Below are positions 21,337-30,403 of a stretch of DNA of 64,000 bases, piece by piece. Both the position numbers and the translations under genes were made by a program. The stretch covers positions 1,145,501 to 1,209,500 of the forward strand of contig JACKIM010000001.1 in the NCBI GenBank assembly GCA_020638465.1, given 5' to 3'. Numbering within the stretch: position 1 is the first letter of the stretch; every line of letters begins with the position of its first letter. The stretch is from Geminicoccaceae bacterium (GTDB lineage Bacteria > Pseudomonadota > Alphaproteobacteria > Geminicoccales > Geminicoccaceae). The notes beneath the pieces were generated by a model. That model did no database searches. It was given only the letters and a program-made list of their open reading frames with translations, and had not been told where the DNA came from.

Positions 21337-22121
21337 AGTTGCAGTCCCGGCCGCGTGGCGGTGTGGAAAATCTCGGACCGGCACCCGTTGTCATTCTCTG
21401 TCGTCCCCAGATGGGGGAGAATGTCGGTTCGGCCGCGCGCGCCATGCTCAATTTCGGATTGACCGAACTGCGGTTGGTGAACCCGGCCTTCGGCTGGCCC
21501 AACGCCAAGGCGGTGGCATCGAGTTCTGGTGCGCATGCCATTCTCAACATGATGACAGTCCACGATACGCTTGAGGAAGCGGTCGGTGATCTTCACCACT
21601 TGTATGCAACGACAGCCCGCGAGCGCGGCATGTCCAAGCCGGTGCAGGGCGCGCGCGAGGCGACCATTTCCGCACGGGCACTCATTGACGACGGGAGAAG
21701 GGTGGGAATCCTGTTCGGGCCGGAGCGTACCGGATTGGTCAACGAGGAACTCACTCTGGCCGATGGCATCATTTCCGTCCCGTTGAACCCTGCCTTTCCG
21801 TCGCTGAACCTCTCCCAGGCGGTCCTGCTGTGCAGCTATGAGTGGCACATGTCGGGATTGGCGGAAGGTGAAGGATATCGCCCGGCGGCAATGGACGCCG
21901 ATGTGCCCGCGACCAAGGGCGACCTTGCCCGGCTGCTGGATCATCTGATCGGGGAACTCGACAAGACGGGATATTTCCGCAGCGACGATCGTCGCATCAG
22001 TCTATCCCAGACCATTCGCGTGATGTTCGAACGTCGCCAGATGACCCAGAGCGAGGTCCATCTCCTGCGCGGGATCATCAAGGATCTCGTCAACGGCCGG
22101 CGCGTCGTCAATCGCGGCTAG
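21333..22121 (+). CDS. trmJ: tRNA (cytidine/uridine-2'-O-)-methyltransferase TrmJ
   Basis: 262 residues of the SPOUT superfamily. Visible: VVILCRPQMGENVGSAARAM at the N-terminus (substrate/SAM motif 1), ILFGPERTGLVNEEL (motif 2) and the knot segment SVPLNPAFPSLNLSQAVLL (motif 3). A helical C-terminal extension (MTQSEVHLLRGIIKDL) is typical of TrmJ. It methylates the ribose of position 32 in tRNA anticodon loops. Last gene of the cysS-cimA-trmJ operon; it converges on radC with a 15-bp gap. Confidence 0.92.
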   Translation: MKLQSRPRGGVENLGPAPVVILCRPQMGENVGSAARAMLNFGLTELRLVNPAFGWPNAKAVASSSGAHAILNMMTVHDTLEEAVGDLHHLYATTARERGMSKPVQGAREATISARALIDDGRRVGILFGPERTGLVNEELTLADGIISVPLNPAFPSLNLSQAVLLCSYEWHMSGLAEGEGYRPAAMDADVPATKGDLARLLDHLIGELDKTGYFRSDDRRISLSQTIRVMFERRQMTQSEVHLLRGIIKDLVNGRRVVNRG

Positions 22122-22136
22122 GCGATCTTCGGCATC

Positions 22137-23132
22137 TTACAACAGTCCCGATCCGCGGAAGCTTGTGTGCCTGTTCTTGCCGATGATGACATGGTCGTGG
22201 ACGGAGATGTTGACGGGTTGCAGGGCGCGGATGACCTGCTTGGTCATCTCGATGTCGGGCGGCGAGGGGGTCGGGTCGCCCGAGGGGTGGTTGTGGACGA
22301 GGATGATGGCGGACGCCGCCAGTTCCAGCGAGCGCTTGACCACCTCGCGCGGATAGAGTGGGGTGTGGTCCACCGTGCCGCGGCTCTGCACCTCATCCTT
22401 GATGAGGATGTTCTTGCGGTCGAGGAAGAGGATGCGGAAATGTTCTGCCGGTTCGTGGACCATGATCATTTCGAGATAGTCGATCAGCGCATCCCATGAA
22501 CTGATGACCGGTCGCTCCGCGATCTGCTCCTTGAGCGCCCGCTCGAAGCATGCCTTGACGGTTTTCAGCAGGGCCTGTGTGAAATGGAGGTCGTCGGCAC
22601 CGCGGTCCCCCGCCGCATCCGGCTGCGGGAGGACTTCGGCATAACGGGCCGGGTCCGCCGCAAGTGTCCCGCCGATGCCGCCAAAGCGCTCGATCATCGC
22701 CTTGGCGATGGGCTTGGTGTCGCGCCGCCAGATCGAAAAGAACAGGAGCAGTTCGAGAATTTCATAATCGGCGAGGCTGTCCGCGCCCTTTTCGAGCAGC
22801 TTGTTGCGCTGGCGGCCGCGGTGCCCGTGATAGTGCTTGCTGCCCCATGCGTCATGGTCCGGCGGGCCGCCCGGGGCGATGTCGAAGGGGCTCTGGCTTT
22901 CGGCGAGGCCGCCCGCGTCGCCGGCGATCAGGGAAGCGAGTCGTGCCAGTTCTCCGGCGCTGGCAAGGCGCCAGCACTGCTCCTCGCGACTCCAGCGGCC
23001 GCCCGCCTGCTTGATAAACTCCTTCACGCGGAACGTTTCGCCGGCGATGGCGAACGGGCGTTCATGTCCGGTTTGTTCATTGAGGGTGAGACCACGAGAG
23101 GCGAATGCCGTGCGCAGGGTCTCGTCTACCAT
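22137..23132 (-). CDS. radC: RadC/JAB-domain protein with an extra N-terminal domain
   Basis: 331 residues. The C-terminal half is the RadC MPN/JAB domain with the JAMM metal motif VHNHPSGDPTPSPPD and the preceding SRGTVDHTPLYPREV block. The middle has the RadC helix-hairpin-helix-like region (LADYEILELLLFF). Residues 1-80 are extra: RVKEFIKQAGGRWSREEQCW resembles the DUF5710-type GARWD...K..W fold. RadC homologues are widespread but their function is unsettled. The start ATG at 23132 overlaps the map stop by 7 bases. Confidence 0.85.
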   Translation of the reverse strand: MVDETLRTAFASRGLTLNEQTGHERPFAIAGETFRVKEFIKQAGGRWSREEQCWRLASAGELARLASLIAGDAGGLAESQSPFDIAPGGPPDHDAWGSKHYHGHRGRQRNKLLEKGADSLADYEILELLLFFSIWRRDTKPIAKAMIERFGGIGGTLAADPARYAEVLPQPDAAGDRGADDLHFTQALLKTVKACFERALKEQIAERPVISSWDALIDYLEMIMVHEPAEHFRILFLDRKNILIKDEVQSRGTVDHTPLYPREVVKRSLELAASAIILVHNHPSGDPTPSPPDIEMTKQVIRALQPVNISVHDHVIIGKNRHTSFRGSGLL

Positions 23133-23953
23133 GGTGGGTGGTGTCTCCCGTCGGGCGAAAGGGTGAAGGCTTCGACGCCATCCTCGGTGATGGCGATGGT
23201 ATGTTCGAACTGCGCGGAAAGGCTGCCGTCGGTGGTGATCACGGTCCAGCCGTCTTCGAGCAGCGTCGTCTCGCCCGAGCCGAGGTTGATCATCGGCTCG
23301 ACGGTGAGGAACATCCCCGCTTCGAGTTTCAGGCCCTTTCCGGGCAAACCGACGTGAAGCACCTGCGGCGGGGTGTGGAATTCCTGTCCGATGCCGTGAC
23401 CGCAATAATTGCGGACCACGCTCATGCCCTGGCTTTCGGTGTAGGACTGGATGGCGTGGCCGATATCGCCCAGATGACCGCCGGGCCGGGCCGCACGGAT
23501 GCCGCGCCACATCGCCTCGAAGGTTACCCGGCACAGCCTGCGGGCCTGCGGGGACGGCGTCCCGACAAAATACATGCGGCTGCTGTCACCGTGCCAGCCA
23601 TCATGGATCACGGTGACGTCGATGTTGAGAATGTCCCCGCTCACCAGCTTGCGGCTGTCGGGAATGCCGTGACAGACCACTTCATTGAGAGAAATGCAGG
23701 TGGCTTTGGGGTAGCCGCGATAGTTGAGCGGTGCCGGCGTCGCGTCCATCGAGCGCATGAGTTCATGGCAGAGGTCGTCGAGTTCGGCGGTGGTGATACC
23801 GGCTGCCACATGGGCCTCGATACCATCGAGGACTGCCGCGCAGATCATGCCTGCACGGCGCATCCCGGCGAACGCCTTCGGCCCGTGAACGGGAACCGAC
23901 GGCACAGCCTTGCGTTGCTTCAAGCGGGATAGCATGGATCGCGACTGCCTCAT
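23126..23953 (-). CDS. map: Methionine aminopeptidase, type I
   Basis: 275 residues with the pita-bread fold. Metal ligands are recognisable: Asp in ILNIDVTV, Asp in WHGDSSRMYF, His in YCGHGIGQEFH, Glu in TVEPMIN and Glu/His in QFEHTIAIT. It removes the initiator Met from nascent proteins. The N-terminus is a short basic extension; the ATG at 23935 (MLSRLKQR) is an alternative start. It lies between sfsA (8-bp gap) and radC (overlap) in one operon. Confidence 0.94.
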   Translation of the reverse strand: MRQSRSMLSRLKQRKAVPSVPVHGPKAFAGMRRAGMICAAVLDGIEAHVAAGITTAELDDLCHELMRSMDATPAPLNYRGYPKATCISLNEVVCHGIPDSRKLVSGDILNIDVTVIHDGWHGDSSRMYFVGTPSPQARRLCRVTFEAMWRGIRAARPGGHLGDIGHAIQSYTESQGMSVVRNYCGHGIGQEFHTPPQVLHVGLPGKGLKLEAGMFLTVEPMINLGSGETTLLEDGWTVITTDGSLSAQFEHTIAITEDGVEAFTLSPDGRHHPPW

Positions 23954-23961
23954 CCTGACAT

Positions 23962-24660
23962 CTATACTGCAAGTTCCATCTTATTTCGAAGCTTTATTTC
24001 AAATTCATTGACGTCGCAGGCATAGGCCAGGAATTCGACACCGGCCAGGCGCGCCTCATCGAAGGCCGCACGGTAGTCCGGATCGATGTCGCCCGCGATC
24101 GTCAGCCGTTCGACATCGCCGCGCTGGGCCACGAAAAGCAGGGTGGCGGGATGGCCGGCGCGCACCAGCTCCGCCAATGTGCGCAGATGTTTCGTTCCGC
24201 GGCTGGTCACCGCGTCGGGAAAGGCGCCGATACCGTCACGTTTCCAGCTGACGCTCTTCACCTCGATGTGGCGGGTGATCGTCTCATTGCGGGCGATGGC
24301 GAAATCGAGACGGGTGCCTTCCTCGACCCGTACCTCGCGCAAGACGGTGTCATAGCCGCTGAATTCGGGAATCGTGTGCGCTTCCAGTGCCTCGCGAGCG
24401 ATGCGGTTGGCATTGAGTGTGTTGATGGCGACCCGTGCACCTTCCTGTTCGATGATCTCCAGGCGGTAGGCGAGCTTGCGTCTGGGATCGTTCGAACGGG
24501 ACAGCCAGGCTTTCGCATCCTCGACCGCCAGGCCCGGGAGCCGGCCCGGATCGGCACAGTGGGCGGTGACCATGGAGCCGTCCTCCAGCCGTATGTCGGC
24601 GAGAAATCGCTTGTATCGCCTGATCAACGAGCCGCTTATGAGGGGAGCCGGCAATTGCAT
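23962..24660 (-). CDS. sfsA: Sugar fermentation stimulation protein homologue SfsA
   Basis: 232 residues, normal SfsA length. It has the N-terminal OB-like part (SGSLIRRYKRFLADIRLEDG, then AHCADPGRL) and the PD-(D/E)xK nuclease-like core: RLDFAIA, HIEVKSVSW and FPDAVTSRGTKHL. The function is not established; E. coli SfsA was described as a DNA-binding regulator of maltose metabolism. First gene of sfsA-map-radC, divergent from the CinA-like gene with a 39-bp gap. Confidence 0.92.
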   Translation of the reverse strand: MQLPAPLISGSLIRRYKRFLADIRLEDGSMVTAHCADPGRLPGLAVEDAKAWLSRSNDPRRKLAYRLEIIEQEGARVAINTLNANRIAREALEAHTIPEFSGYDTVLREVRVEEGTRLDFAIARNETITRHIEVKSVSWKRDGIGAFPDAVTSRGTKHLRTLAELVRAGHPATLLFVAQRGDVERLTIAGDIDPDYRAAFDEARLAGVEFLAYACDVNEFEIKLRNKMELAV

Positions 24661-24699
24661 GTCGTTCTTTCATCCATTGGCTTCGAAGCGAGGCGCACC

Positions 24700-25449
24700 T
24701 TGAGTGAAACAGAGACCGTCACCGCCTGCCTGATCATCATCGGCAATGAGATCCTTTCGGGAAGAACGGTTGACGCTAACCTTCCACATATCGCGAAAAG
24801 GCTGAATGAGAAGGGCATCCGCCTCACTGAGGCCCGCATTGTGCCCGATATCGAGGCCGAGATCGTCGATGCGGTCAACATATGCCGGGCCAGGCACAAC
24901 TATGTGCTGACCACCGGTGGCATCGGCCCTACCCATGATGACATCACCTCCGCCTGCATGGCAAAGGCGTTCGGCGTGCCCTTCGGGCGCAATGAGGAAG
25001 CGGCGCGCCGGCTGGAGGCCTTCTACGGCGACCGGGTCAATCCTGCGCGCATGCGCATGGCCGACATGCCGGAAGGTGTGGCGCTGATCGACAATCCGGT
25101 GAGCACGGCGCCGGGCTTCATCATCGGCAACGTCATCGTCATGGCCGGGGTACCCAAGATCATGCAGGCCATGCTCGAAAACGTCCTGCCGATCATGCAG
25201 GGCGGGGAGCCCATGCTGTCGCGCACGATTGTCGCGTACCGGCCCGAAAGCGAAATGGCACCGGCGATGGCGGGCATCGAACGCGACTTTCCCGGCATCG
25301 AGGTCGGCAGTTATCCGTTCTTCCGCATGGAGCGCTATGGTACGTCCGTCGTGCTGCGGGGCACCGACGGCGACAGACTTGCCAGGGCAGCCGCGCATCT
25401 GCTGGACTATCTCCGCGTGGAGAACATCGACCATGAAGACGCCGGCTGA
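24700..25449 (+). CDS. CinA-like molybdopterin-binding domain protein (COG1058)
   Basis: 249 residues comprising only the MoaB/MogA-like domain of CinA: CLIIIGNEILSGRTVDAN at the start, YVLTTGGIGPTHDD in the middle, and NPVSTAPGF after it. The C-terminal nicotinamide-nucleotide deamidase domain of full CinA is absent, and no separate PncC gene is seen. Such stand-alone proteins are often annotated as molybdopterin-binding; the substrate is unproven (ADP-ribose hydrolysis is known for some CinA proteins). The start is a TTG at 24700 with GCGAGG six bases upstream. Confidence 0.8.
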   Translation: MSETETVTACLIIIGNEILSGRTVDANLPHIAKRLNEKGIRLTEARIVPDIEAEIVDAVNICRARHNYVLTTGGIGPTHDDITSACMAKAFGVPFGRNEEAARRLEAFYGDRVNPARMRMADMPEGVALIDNPVSTAPGFIIGNVIVMAGVPKIMQAMLENVLPIMQGGEPMLSRTIVAYRPESEMAPAMAGIERDFPGIEVGSYPFFRMERYGTSVVLRGTDGDRLARAAAHLLDYLRVENIDHEDAG

Positions 25450-25522
25450 CGCGATCGTCGACAGACCTGCATTTTCCCGATCTTGAGAAAATTCGGACTG
25501 GTTGATTCCGTCATGTGGAAAT

Positions 25523-25975
25523 TCACCGGATATCGATGAAATTCTCGCCCCAGATCCCGGCCTTGCGACTCATCGCGATCTTCTCCAGTTGGCGATATTG
25601 ATATGGCGCGTTCTCACGGGTGAGCGCGAAGCCCTCGATCAGCAGTCTCGCTGCGAGGTCCACCGGCGGATCGAACATGCGCCGGCCGGACACCGTGCAA
25701 ACGGCCGAGACAGTGTCCACCGGTGTGCAGCGCACGAAGCCGTGCACAAGGTCGTCGAGCACCAGCACGGCACGCTGACCGCAGCGCACCGGTCTCAGGC
25801 TCGTGCGGCAGTCCCGGCCGAACGGAGCGAGTTCGATGCCATAGAGGGAAAAGCGCCGGCCGGCCACGGCGAGGGTGCCGTCATCCCGGACAGATGCGAG
25901 CCCCTCCACCACGCGTGGTTCCGCCGACGCTGGACCGATTGTCAATAATCCAAGCAATGCGATGACCCATATCAT
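25523..25975 (-). CDS. Exported staphylococcal-nuclease-like protein, active site degenerate
   Basis: 150 residues. Signal peptide at 1-17 (MIWVIALLGLLTIGPASA). The rest follows the SNase pattern (VVEGLASVRDDGTLAVAGRR, then SLYGIELAPFGRDC and CGQRAVLVLDDLV). The catalytic Arg and Glu of the usual RLxGIDAPE block are replaced (FSLYGIELAP), so I doubt nuclease activity. Four Cys may form periplasmic disulfides. It converges on the CinA-like gene with a 73-bp gap and follows tRNA-Val on the same strand. Confidence 0.7.
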   Translation of the reverse strand: MIWVIALLGLLTIGPASAEPRVVEGLASVRDDGTLAVAGRRFSLYGIELAPFGRDCRTSLRPVRCGQRAVLVLDDLVHGFVRCTPVDTVSAVCTVSGRRMFDPPVDLAARLLIEGFALTRENAPYQYRQLEKIAMSRKAGIWGENFIDIR

Positions 25976-26058
25976 GGTGATATTATCGCAAATGCAAGGA
26001 GTGCCCGGCAACCCGTTCAAGCCGGATTGCAGACGTTCTTCAGGATGAAAAGAACAAT

Positions 26059-26133
26059 TGGTGCGGGCGGAAGGGGTCGAACCTCCGACACCGGCGGTGT
26101 AAACGCCGTGCTCTACCGCTGAGCTACGCCCGC
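26059..26133 (-). tRNA. tRNA-Val (anticodon UAC)
   Basis: The minus strand folds into a cloverleaf: acceptor GCGGGCG/CGCCCGC, D-arm GCTC...GAGC, anticodon stem GGCG/CGCC with loop TTTACAC giving anticodon TAC, and T-arm with GTTCGACCC. Discriminator A is followed by an encoded CCA (26059-26061). It decodes GUA and other GUN valine codons. Confidence 0.95.
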
Positions 26134-26279
26134 AAGCCCACAGGGTCCCGCATGCGGTCCCATGGTGCCGGCGATTATTAGAAGCACCGGCACCATCGGG
26201 CAAGACATCCGGAACCGGTGTCTGCAATATTTGATCCGGCTGGGCCGATTGTCATTTTCAGGGCCTACTGGTTCAGGGC

Positions 26280-27206
26280 CTACTGGCCTGCCTGTGGCAG
26301 TTCGACCGAATTGATCATCGACCGCAGCTGCTCGATCAGGGCGCGCGACTGGGCGGCCGTGTCATCAAGCTGTCTTTGCTCGCCGCGCAGACTGGCGACC
26401 CTTTCCTCCAGCGCCTGTACCTCGGACTGCCTTTCACCGAGTGCCGCTTCGGCCTCTTGCAGTCTGGCCTGCTGTTCGCCGAGTTTCGCGGCAGCGACCT
26501 TCGCAGCCTCGTCGGCAGCCTGCGCTGCCTGCTGGCTTTCCCGCAGGGCCTGTTCCTTCTTCAGCGCCGCCGCCTCGATTGTCGCCAGCCTTTCGGCGGC
26601 ACCATCGATCGTTTCCTGCGCCTCGTTCGCGCGCTGCTCGACAGCGGCAATCTCGTCGTTGCGGGCCGCGATGGCCGTCCGCTGTTCATCCAGTCGGGCG
26701 GATGCCTCCGTCAGCTGCTGCTCGACAGCCGTCAGCTCGCCCTGACGACCTTCCAGTGCTGCCTGCGTTTCGCCGAGATCCGCCTGTGCCTTCCCGAGAG
26801 CGCCCTCGCGCTCGCCCAGCGTCGCGAGTTTCTCGTTGAGACTGGTCGCGGCGTCGCGGAGCTGGGTTTCGGCCGTGGCGATCTTGGCCTGGACCTCCTC
26901 GAACGAGCCATTGGCGCTGGTCATCCGGTCGAGCTCACCCCTGGTGCTCGTCAGGGACTCGTTCAGGGACGTGAGTCTCGCCGTGAGCTGCGAGGACTCG
27001 CTGCTGGCGTTGATCCAGCCGACAAGGCAGACCACCGTGGCCAGTGCGAAAGCGCCAAGGGCCACCATGGGGGGCAGCTCCATGCGCTTGAAGCTGTCGA
27101 GCGGATTGCCCGGTCGCGAGGCGCCTGCCTTGCCGCCGGTTGCGGGAAGCTGGTTCCTTGCGTCCTTGCCCTGACCGGTTGCCTGCTTTCCCCCTTGTCT
27201 TGCCAT
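26280..27206 (-). CDS. Membrane-anchored coiled-coil protein of unknown function
   Basis: 308 residues. A Gly/Gln/Lys-rich cytosolic head (1-45), one membrane span (about 48-68, MVALGAFALATVVCLVGWIN), then an almost unbroken coiled coil from 70 to the end, rich in Ala, Glu and Gln. No enzymatic motif. Architecture resembles generic envelope spacer or scaffold proteins, but low-complexity coils prevent family assignment. The start ATG at 27206 has GAAGGGAAA upstream. Divergent from rplU. Confidence 0.7.
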   Translation of the reverse strand: MARQGGKQATGQGKDARNQLPATGGKAGASRPGNPLDSFKRMELPPMVALGAFALATVVCLVGWINASSESSQLTARLTSLNESLTSTRGELDRMTSANGSFEEVQAKIATAETQLRDAATSLNEKLATLGEREGALGKAQADLGETQAALEGRQGELTAVEQQLTEASARLDEQRTAIAARNDEIAAVEQRANEAQETIDGAAERLATIEAAALKKEQALRESQQAAQAADEAAKVAAAKLGEQQARLQEAEAALGERQSEVQALEERVASLRGEQRQLDDTAAQSRALIEQLRSMINSVELPQAGQ

Positions 27207-27351
27207 GGTGTTTCCCTTCTCGACGTTCCGGGTGGGGTCCGGGTGGCTGGTTGTGTCGCGTGTAGCGACCATCTAGCAGCACTCGGCCGCGATTGCGACA
27301 CTCCTGACCCTGCATGTCTCTCCGCAGGCCCTGCCCGGCGGGTTTGGGCAA

Positions 27352-27379
27352 TTGACAGATGCGGCCGGAGGATTGTAAA
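27352..27379 (+). promoter_or_regulatory. Possible rplU-rpmA promoter
   Basis: TTGACA at 27352-27357 is followed after 16 bases by TGTAAA at 27374-27379, about 80 bp upstream of rplU. The -35 is perfect and the -10 fair. The rest of 27207-27458 shows no gene. Confidence 0.45.
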
Positions 27380-27458
27380 AGCCGCCAGCTCGTGAGTGGC
27401 GCTCTCGGCTGCGGTCTTGTGCGTGCCGGCGCCCACCCCCTCACTACCGGTGGATTCG

Positions 27459-27770
27459 ATGTACGCAGTGATCAAGACCGGCGGCAAGCAGTATCGTGTC
27501 GCCAAGAATGACGTCATCAAGGTCGAGAAGCTTGAGGCGGAAGCCGGAAGTTCGGTCGATTTCGGTGAAGTTCTCCTTGTTGGTGGCGATGGTGAGCCGA
27601 AGGTCGGCACGCCGCTTATCGATGGTGCGAAGGTCACCGCCGAGGTGCTCGAGCAGATCAAGGGTGACAAGGTCGTCATCTTCAAGAAGAAGCGACGCAA
27701 GAATTTTCGACGCAAGCGCGGTCATCGTCAGCTGCTGACGGTCCTGCGCATCACCGATATCGCGGCCTGA
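27459..27770 (+). CDS. rplU: 50S ribosomal protein L21
   Basis: 103 residues, standard length. Starts [14 protein letters not shown] and ends with the 23S-rRNA-binding basic segment [20 protein letters not shown]. The ATG at 27459 is fixed by family alignment. First gene of the L21-L27-Obg block conserved across bacteria; 12 bp separate it from rpmA. Confidence 0.97.
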   Translation: MYAVIKTGGKQYRVAKNDVIKVEKLEAEAGSSVDFGEVLLVGGDGEPKVGTPLIDGAKVTAEVLEQIKGDKVVIFKKKRRKNFRRKRGHRQLLTVLRITDIAA

Positions 27771-27782
27771 GGAGAATTCGGC

Positions 27783-28049
27783 ATGGCACACAAGAAGGCA
27801 GGCGGCAGTTCACGGAACGGTCGCGACTCCGCGGGCAAGCGCCTCGGCGTCAAGAAGTTCGGTGGCGAGCATGTGCTGGCCGGCAACATCATCATCAAGC
27901 AGTGCGGTACCAAGTGGCACCCCGGCAACAATGTCGGCCTCGGCCGCGATTTCACGATCTTTGCCCTGACCGAGGGGCACGTGAAGTTCAAGAAGGTGGG
28001 GGCCCGCACCACGGTCAGTGTCGAGCCGCTCGCCCAGGCCGCCGAGTGA
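27783..28049 (+). CDS. rpmA: 50S ribosomal protein L27
   Basis: 88 residues. Starts [20 protein letters not shown], the flexible N-terminus that reaches the peptidyl-transferase centre, followed by [25 protein letters not shown] precedes the ATG. Followed by a strong terminator at 28091-28122. Confidence 0.97.
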   Translation: MAHKKAGGSSRNGRDSAGKRLGVKKFGGEHVLAGNIIIKQCGTKWHPGNNVGLGRDFTIFALTEGHVKFKKVGARTTVSVEPLAQAAE

Positions 28050-28090
28050 CAGCCGGTTAGCTGACCGCTTCTTCGGGGCGAACATGAAAG

Positions 28091-28122
28091 AAGGGGAAGG
28101 TCATCGGACCTTTCCCTTTTTT
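28091..28122 (+). terminator. Rho-independent terminator after rpmA
   Basis: GGGGAAGGTC-ATCG-GACCTTTCCC forms a 10-bp stem with one G-T pair, followed by TTTTTT. It separates rplU-rpmA from obgE-proB. Confidence 0.85.
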
Positions 28123-28280
28123 CGTTCGCCCCTGTCGATTTATGTTCCGGCACCCTTCCTCAATTTTGGGAGACCGTCCCCGAATCGGGAAAGGTGTCGG
28201 TGTTCCTGCGTCCGGCAGGATGACCGGCAACCCGTTCATGCGATGACGCATTGCGGACCACTCAGGACCAGGACCAGACC

Positions 28281-29285
28281 ATGCGGTTCCTCGACTCGGC
28301 AAAGATCTTCATCAAGAGCGGCGATGGCGGTGCTGGAGCATGCAGCTTCAGGCGCGAGAAGTTCATCGAGTTCGGCGGGCCGGACGGTGGCAATGGCGGC
28401 CGTGGCGGCGACATCGTGGCAATCGCCGATCCCGATCTGAACACGCTCATCGATTTTCGCTACCAGCAACACTTCAAGGCCGGTCGCGGTGGGCATGGCA
28501 TGGGCCGGAGCCGCAGTGGCAAGGCCGGTGAAACCATCGAGATGAAGTTGCCGGTGGGGACCCAGATTCTCGACGAGGATGGCGAGACGCTGCTCGTGGA
28601 CCTCGGCAAGCCCGGCGACCGGATGATCCTCGCCCGTGGCGGCGATGGCGGCTTTGGCAACGAGCACTACAAGAGCTCCACGAATCGCGCGCCGCGCCGC
28701 TTCGATCCGGGCTATCCGGGAGAGGAGCGCTGGATCTGGCTCAAGCTGAAACTGCTGGCCGATGCGGGGCTGGTCGGACTTCCCAATGCCGGCAAGTCCA
28801 CTTTTCTTTCGGCGGTCAGCCGTGCGCGACCGAAGATCGGCGACTACCCCTTCACCACGCTTGAACCCGGTCTCGGTACGGTCGTCATGGACGATCGCAG
28901 CTTCGTTATCGCCGACATTCCCGGATTGATCGAGGGTGCGCATGAGGGCGTGGGATTGGGGGACCAGTTCCTTGGTCATGTCGAGCGTTGCGCTGCGTTG
29001 ATCCACCTTGTCGACGGCACGCAGGATGATGTCGCCGGGGCCTATGTCACGATCCGCGACGAGCTTGAGGCCTATGGGCACGGGCTTGTCGACAAGCCGG
29101 AGCTGGTCTGCCTCAACAAGATCGATGCCATGACCGACGAGGCGCGGCAGGAAGCCCGCAGTGCGCTCGCGGAGGTCTCCGGCCGGCCGGTCCATCTCGT
29201 CTCGGGCGTGAGCGGCGAGGGTACGGCACCCATCCTGAGAGAGGTATCGGCGATCGTCCTTCGCCGCCGGGCATCGGAGGAATGA
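28281..29285 (+). CDS. obgE: GTPase ObgE/CgtA
   Basis: 334 residues. N-terminal glycine-rich Obg fold ([17 protein letters not shown], then [11 protein letters not shown]), then the G domain with G1 GLPNAGKST, switch I ending [10 protein letters not shown]3 DIPGLIEGA and G4 NKID. An essential GTPase of 50S assembly and stress response. Lacks the C-terminal OCT domain, as is usual in proteobacteria. The ATG at 28281 is fixed by the MRFLDSAKI start. Overlaps proB by ATGA. Confidence 0.96.
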   Translation: MRFLDSAKIFIKSGDGGAGACSFRREKFIEFGGPDGGNGGRGGDIVAIADPDLNTLIDFRYQQHFKAGRGGHGMGRSRSGKAGETIEMKLPVGTQILDEDGETLLVDLGKPGDRMILARGGDGGFGNEHYKSSTNRAPRRFDPGYPGEERWIWLKLKLLADAGLVGLPNAGKSTFLSAVSRARPKIGDYPFTTLEPGLGTVVMDDRSFVIADIPGLIEGAHEGVGLGDQFLGHVERCAALIHLVDGTQDDVAGAYVTIRDELEAYGHGLVDKPELVCLNKIDAMTDEARQEARSALAEVSGRPVHLVSGVSGEGTAPILREVSAIVLRRRASEE

Positions 29286-30403
29286 CAGGGCGGGGGGTGG
29301 AAAAAGCCCTTGCGGCACAGCGTCTCACGATCAAGATCGGCTCGGCACTGCTCGTCGACCGGGGCAAGGTCCGGCGTGACTGGCTCGACAGTCTGGCCGA
29401 CGACATTGCCGAGTGGCGCGCCCGCGGCCAGGAAATCATTGTCGTCACCTCCGGGGCCATCGCTCTGGGACGGCCCGCACTGGGCCTGAAGAAGCGCGCC
29501 CTGCGGCTGGAGGAAAAACAGGCTGCCGCTGCCGCGGGGCAGATCCTGCTGGCACGGGCATGGCAGGAAAGTCTCGCGCGGCACGACCTCGCGACGGCTC
29601 AGTTGCTGGTTACGCCCGATGATACCGAGGACCGGCGGCGGTACCTGAATGCGCGGGCGACGGTGGATACCCTGCTGCGCCTTGGTGCGGTGCCGGTGGT
29701 CAACGAGAACGACACGGTAGCCACCAGCGAGATCCGTTTCGGCGACAATGATCGTCTGGGCGCGCGCGTGGCCGTCATGGCCGGTTCGGAAACGCTCGTG
29801 CTGTTCTCCGACGTGGACGGACTCTATACGGCGAATCCGTCTACCGATCCGGCGGCCGTCCACATCCCGGAAGTCGTTTCCGTCACGCCCGAGATCGAGG
29901 CGATGGCCGGCGAAAGCCTGTCCGGCGTCGGGTCCGGCGGCATGGTCAGCAAGATCGCGGCGGCCCGCATCGCGACCCGCGCCGGCACCACTGTCCTCCT
30001 GTCGCGCGGATCTTCCGCCCATCCGGTCCGCGAGCTCGCCGGCGGCGCCCGGTGCACCGTCTTCACCGCCCAGGTGACGCCTCGACGTGCCCGGAAGGAC
30101 TGGATCGGTGCCGGTCTGGTCGTCAATGGACGGTTGACCATCGACGATGGCGCCGTCAGCGCCCTGTCGCGGGGGTCGAGCCTGCTGCCTGCCGGCGTGA
30201 CGGCGGTGGATGGCAGTTTCGAGCGCGGCGACACGGTGCTGGTGTTGAGCCGCGATGGCCGCCAGCTGGCCAAGGGATTGTCGGCCTACGATTGCGACGA
30301 CGCGCGCCGGATCGCCGGGCGCAAGACGGCCGAAATCGAGGCCCTGCTGGGCTGGCGCGGGCGCGACGAGATGATCCATCGCGATGACATGGTGTTGCTG
30401 TGA
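29282..30403 (+). CDS. proB: Glutamate 5-kinase
   Basis: 373 residues: amino-acid kinase domain ([13 protein letters not shown], then [28 protein letters not shown] and [15 protein letters not shown]) plus a C-terminal PUA domain (about 285-373). First step of proline synthesis, phosphorylating glutamate. Coupled to obgE and to the DUF2332 gene by 4-base overlaps. proA is not in the window. Confidence 0.95.
   Translation: MTGRGVEKALAAQRLTIKIGSALLVDRGKVRRDWLDSLADDIAEWRARGQEIIVVTSGAIALGRPALGLKKRALRLEEKQAAAAAGQILLARAWQESLARHDLATAQLLVTPDDTEDRRRYLNARATVDTLLRLGAVPVVNENDTVATSEIRFGDNDRLGARVAVMAGSETLVLFSDVDGLYTANPSTDPAAVHIPEVVSVTPEIEAMAGESLSGVGSGGMVSKIAAARIATRAGTTVLLSRGSSAHPVRELAGGARCTVFTAQVTPRRARKDWIGAGLVVNGRLTIDDGAVSALSRGSSLLPAGVTAVDGSFERGDTVLVLSRDGRQLAKGLSAYDCDDARRIAGRKTAEIEALLGWRGRDEMIHRDDMVLL

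Noticed and set aside
19621..21384. Minus-strand frame of 587 codons opposite cimA
   Set aside because: Antisense shadow of a clear citramalate synthase.
23133..23534. Upstream extension of the radC frame
   Set aside because: This part overlaps map in another frame and is Arg/His-rich out-of-frame translation; RadC starts at 23132.
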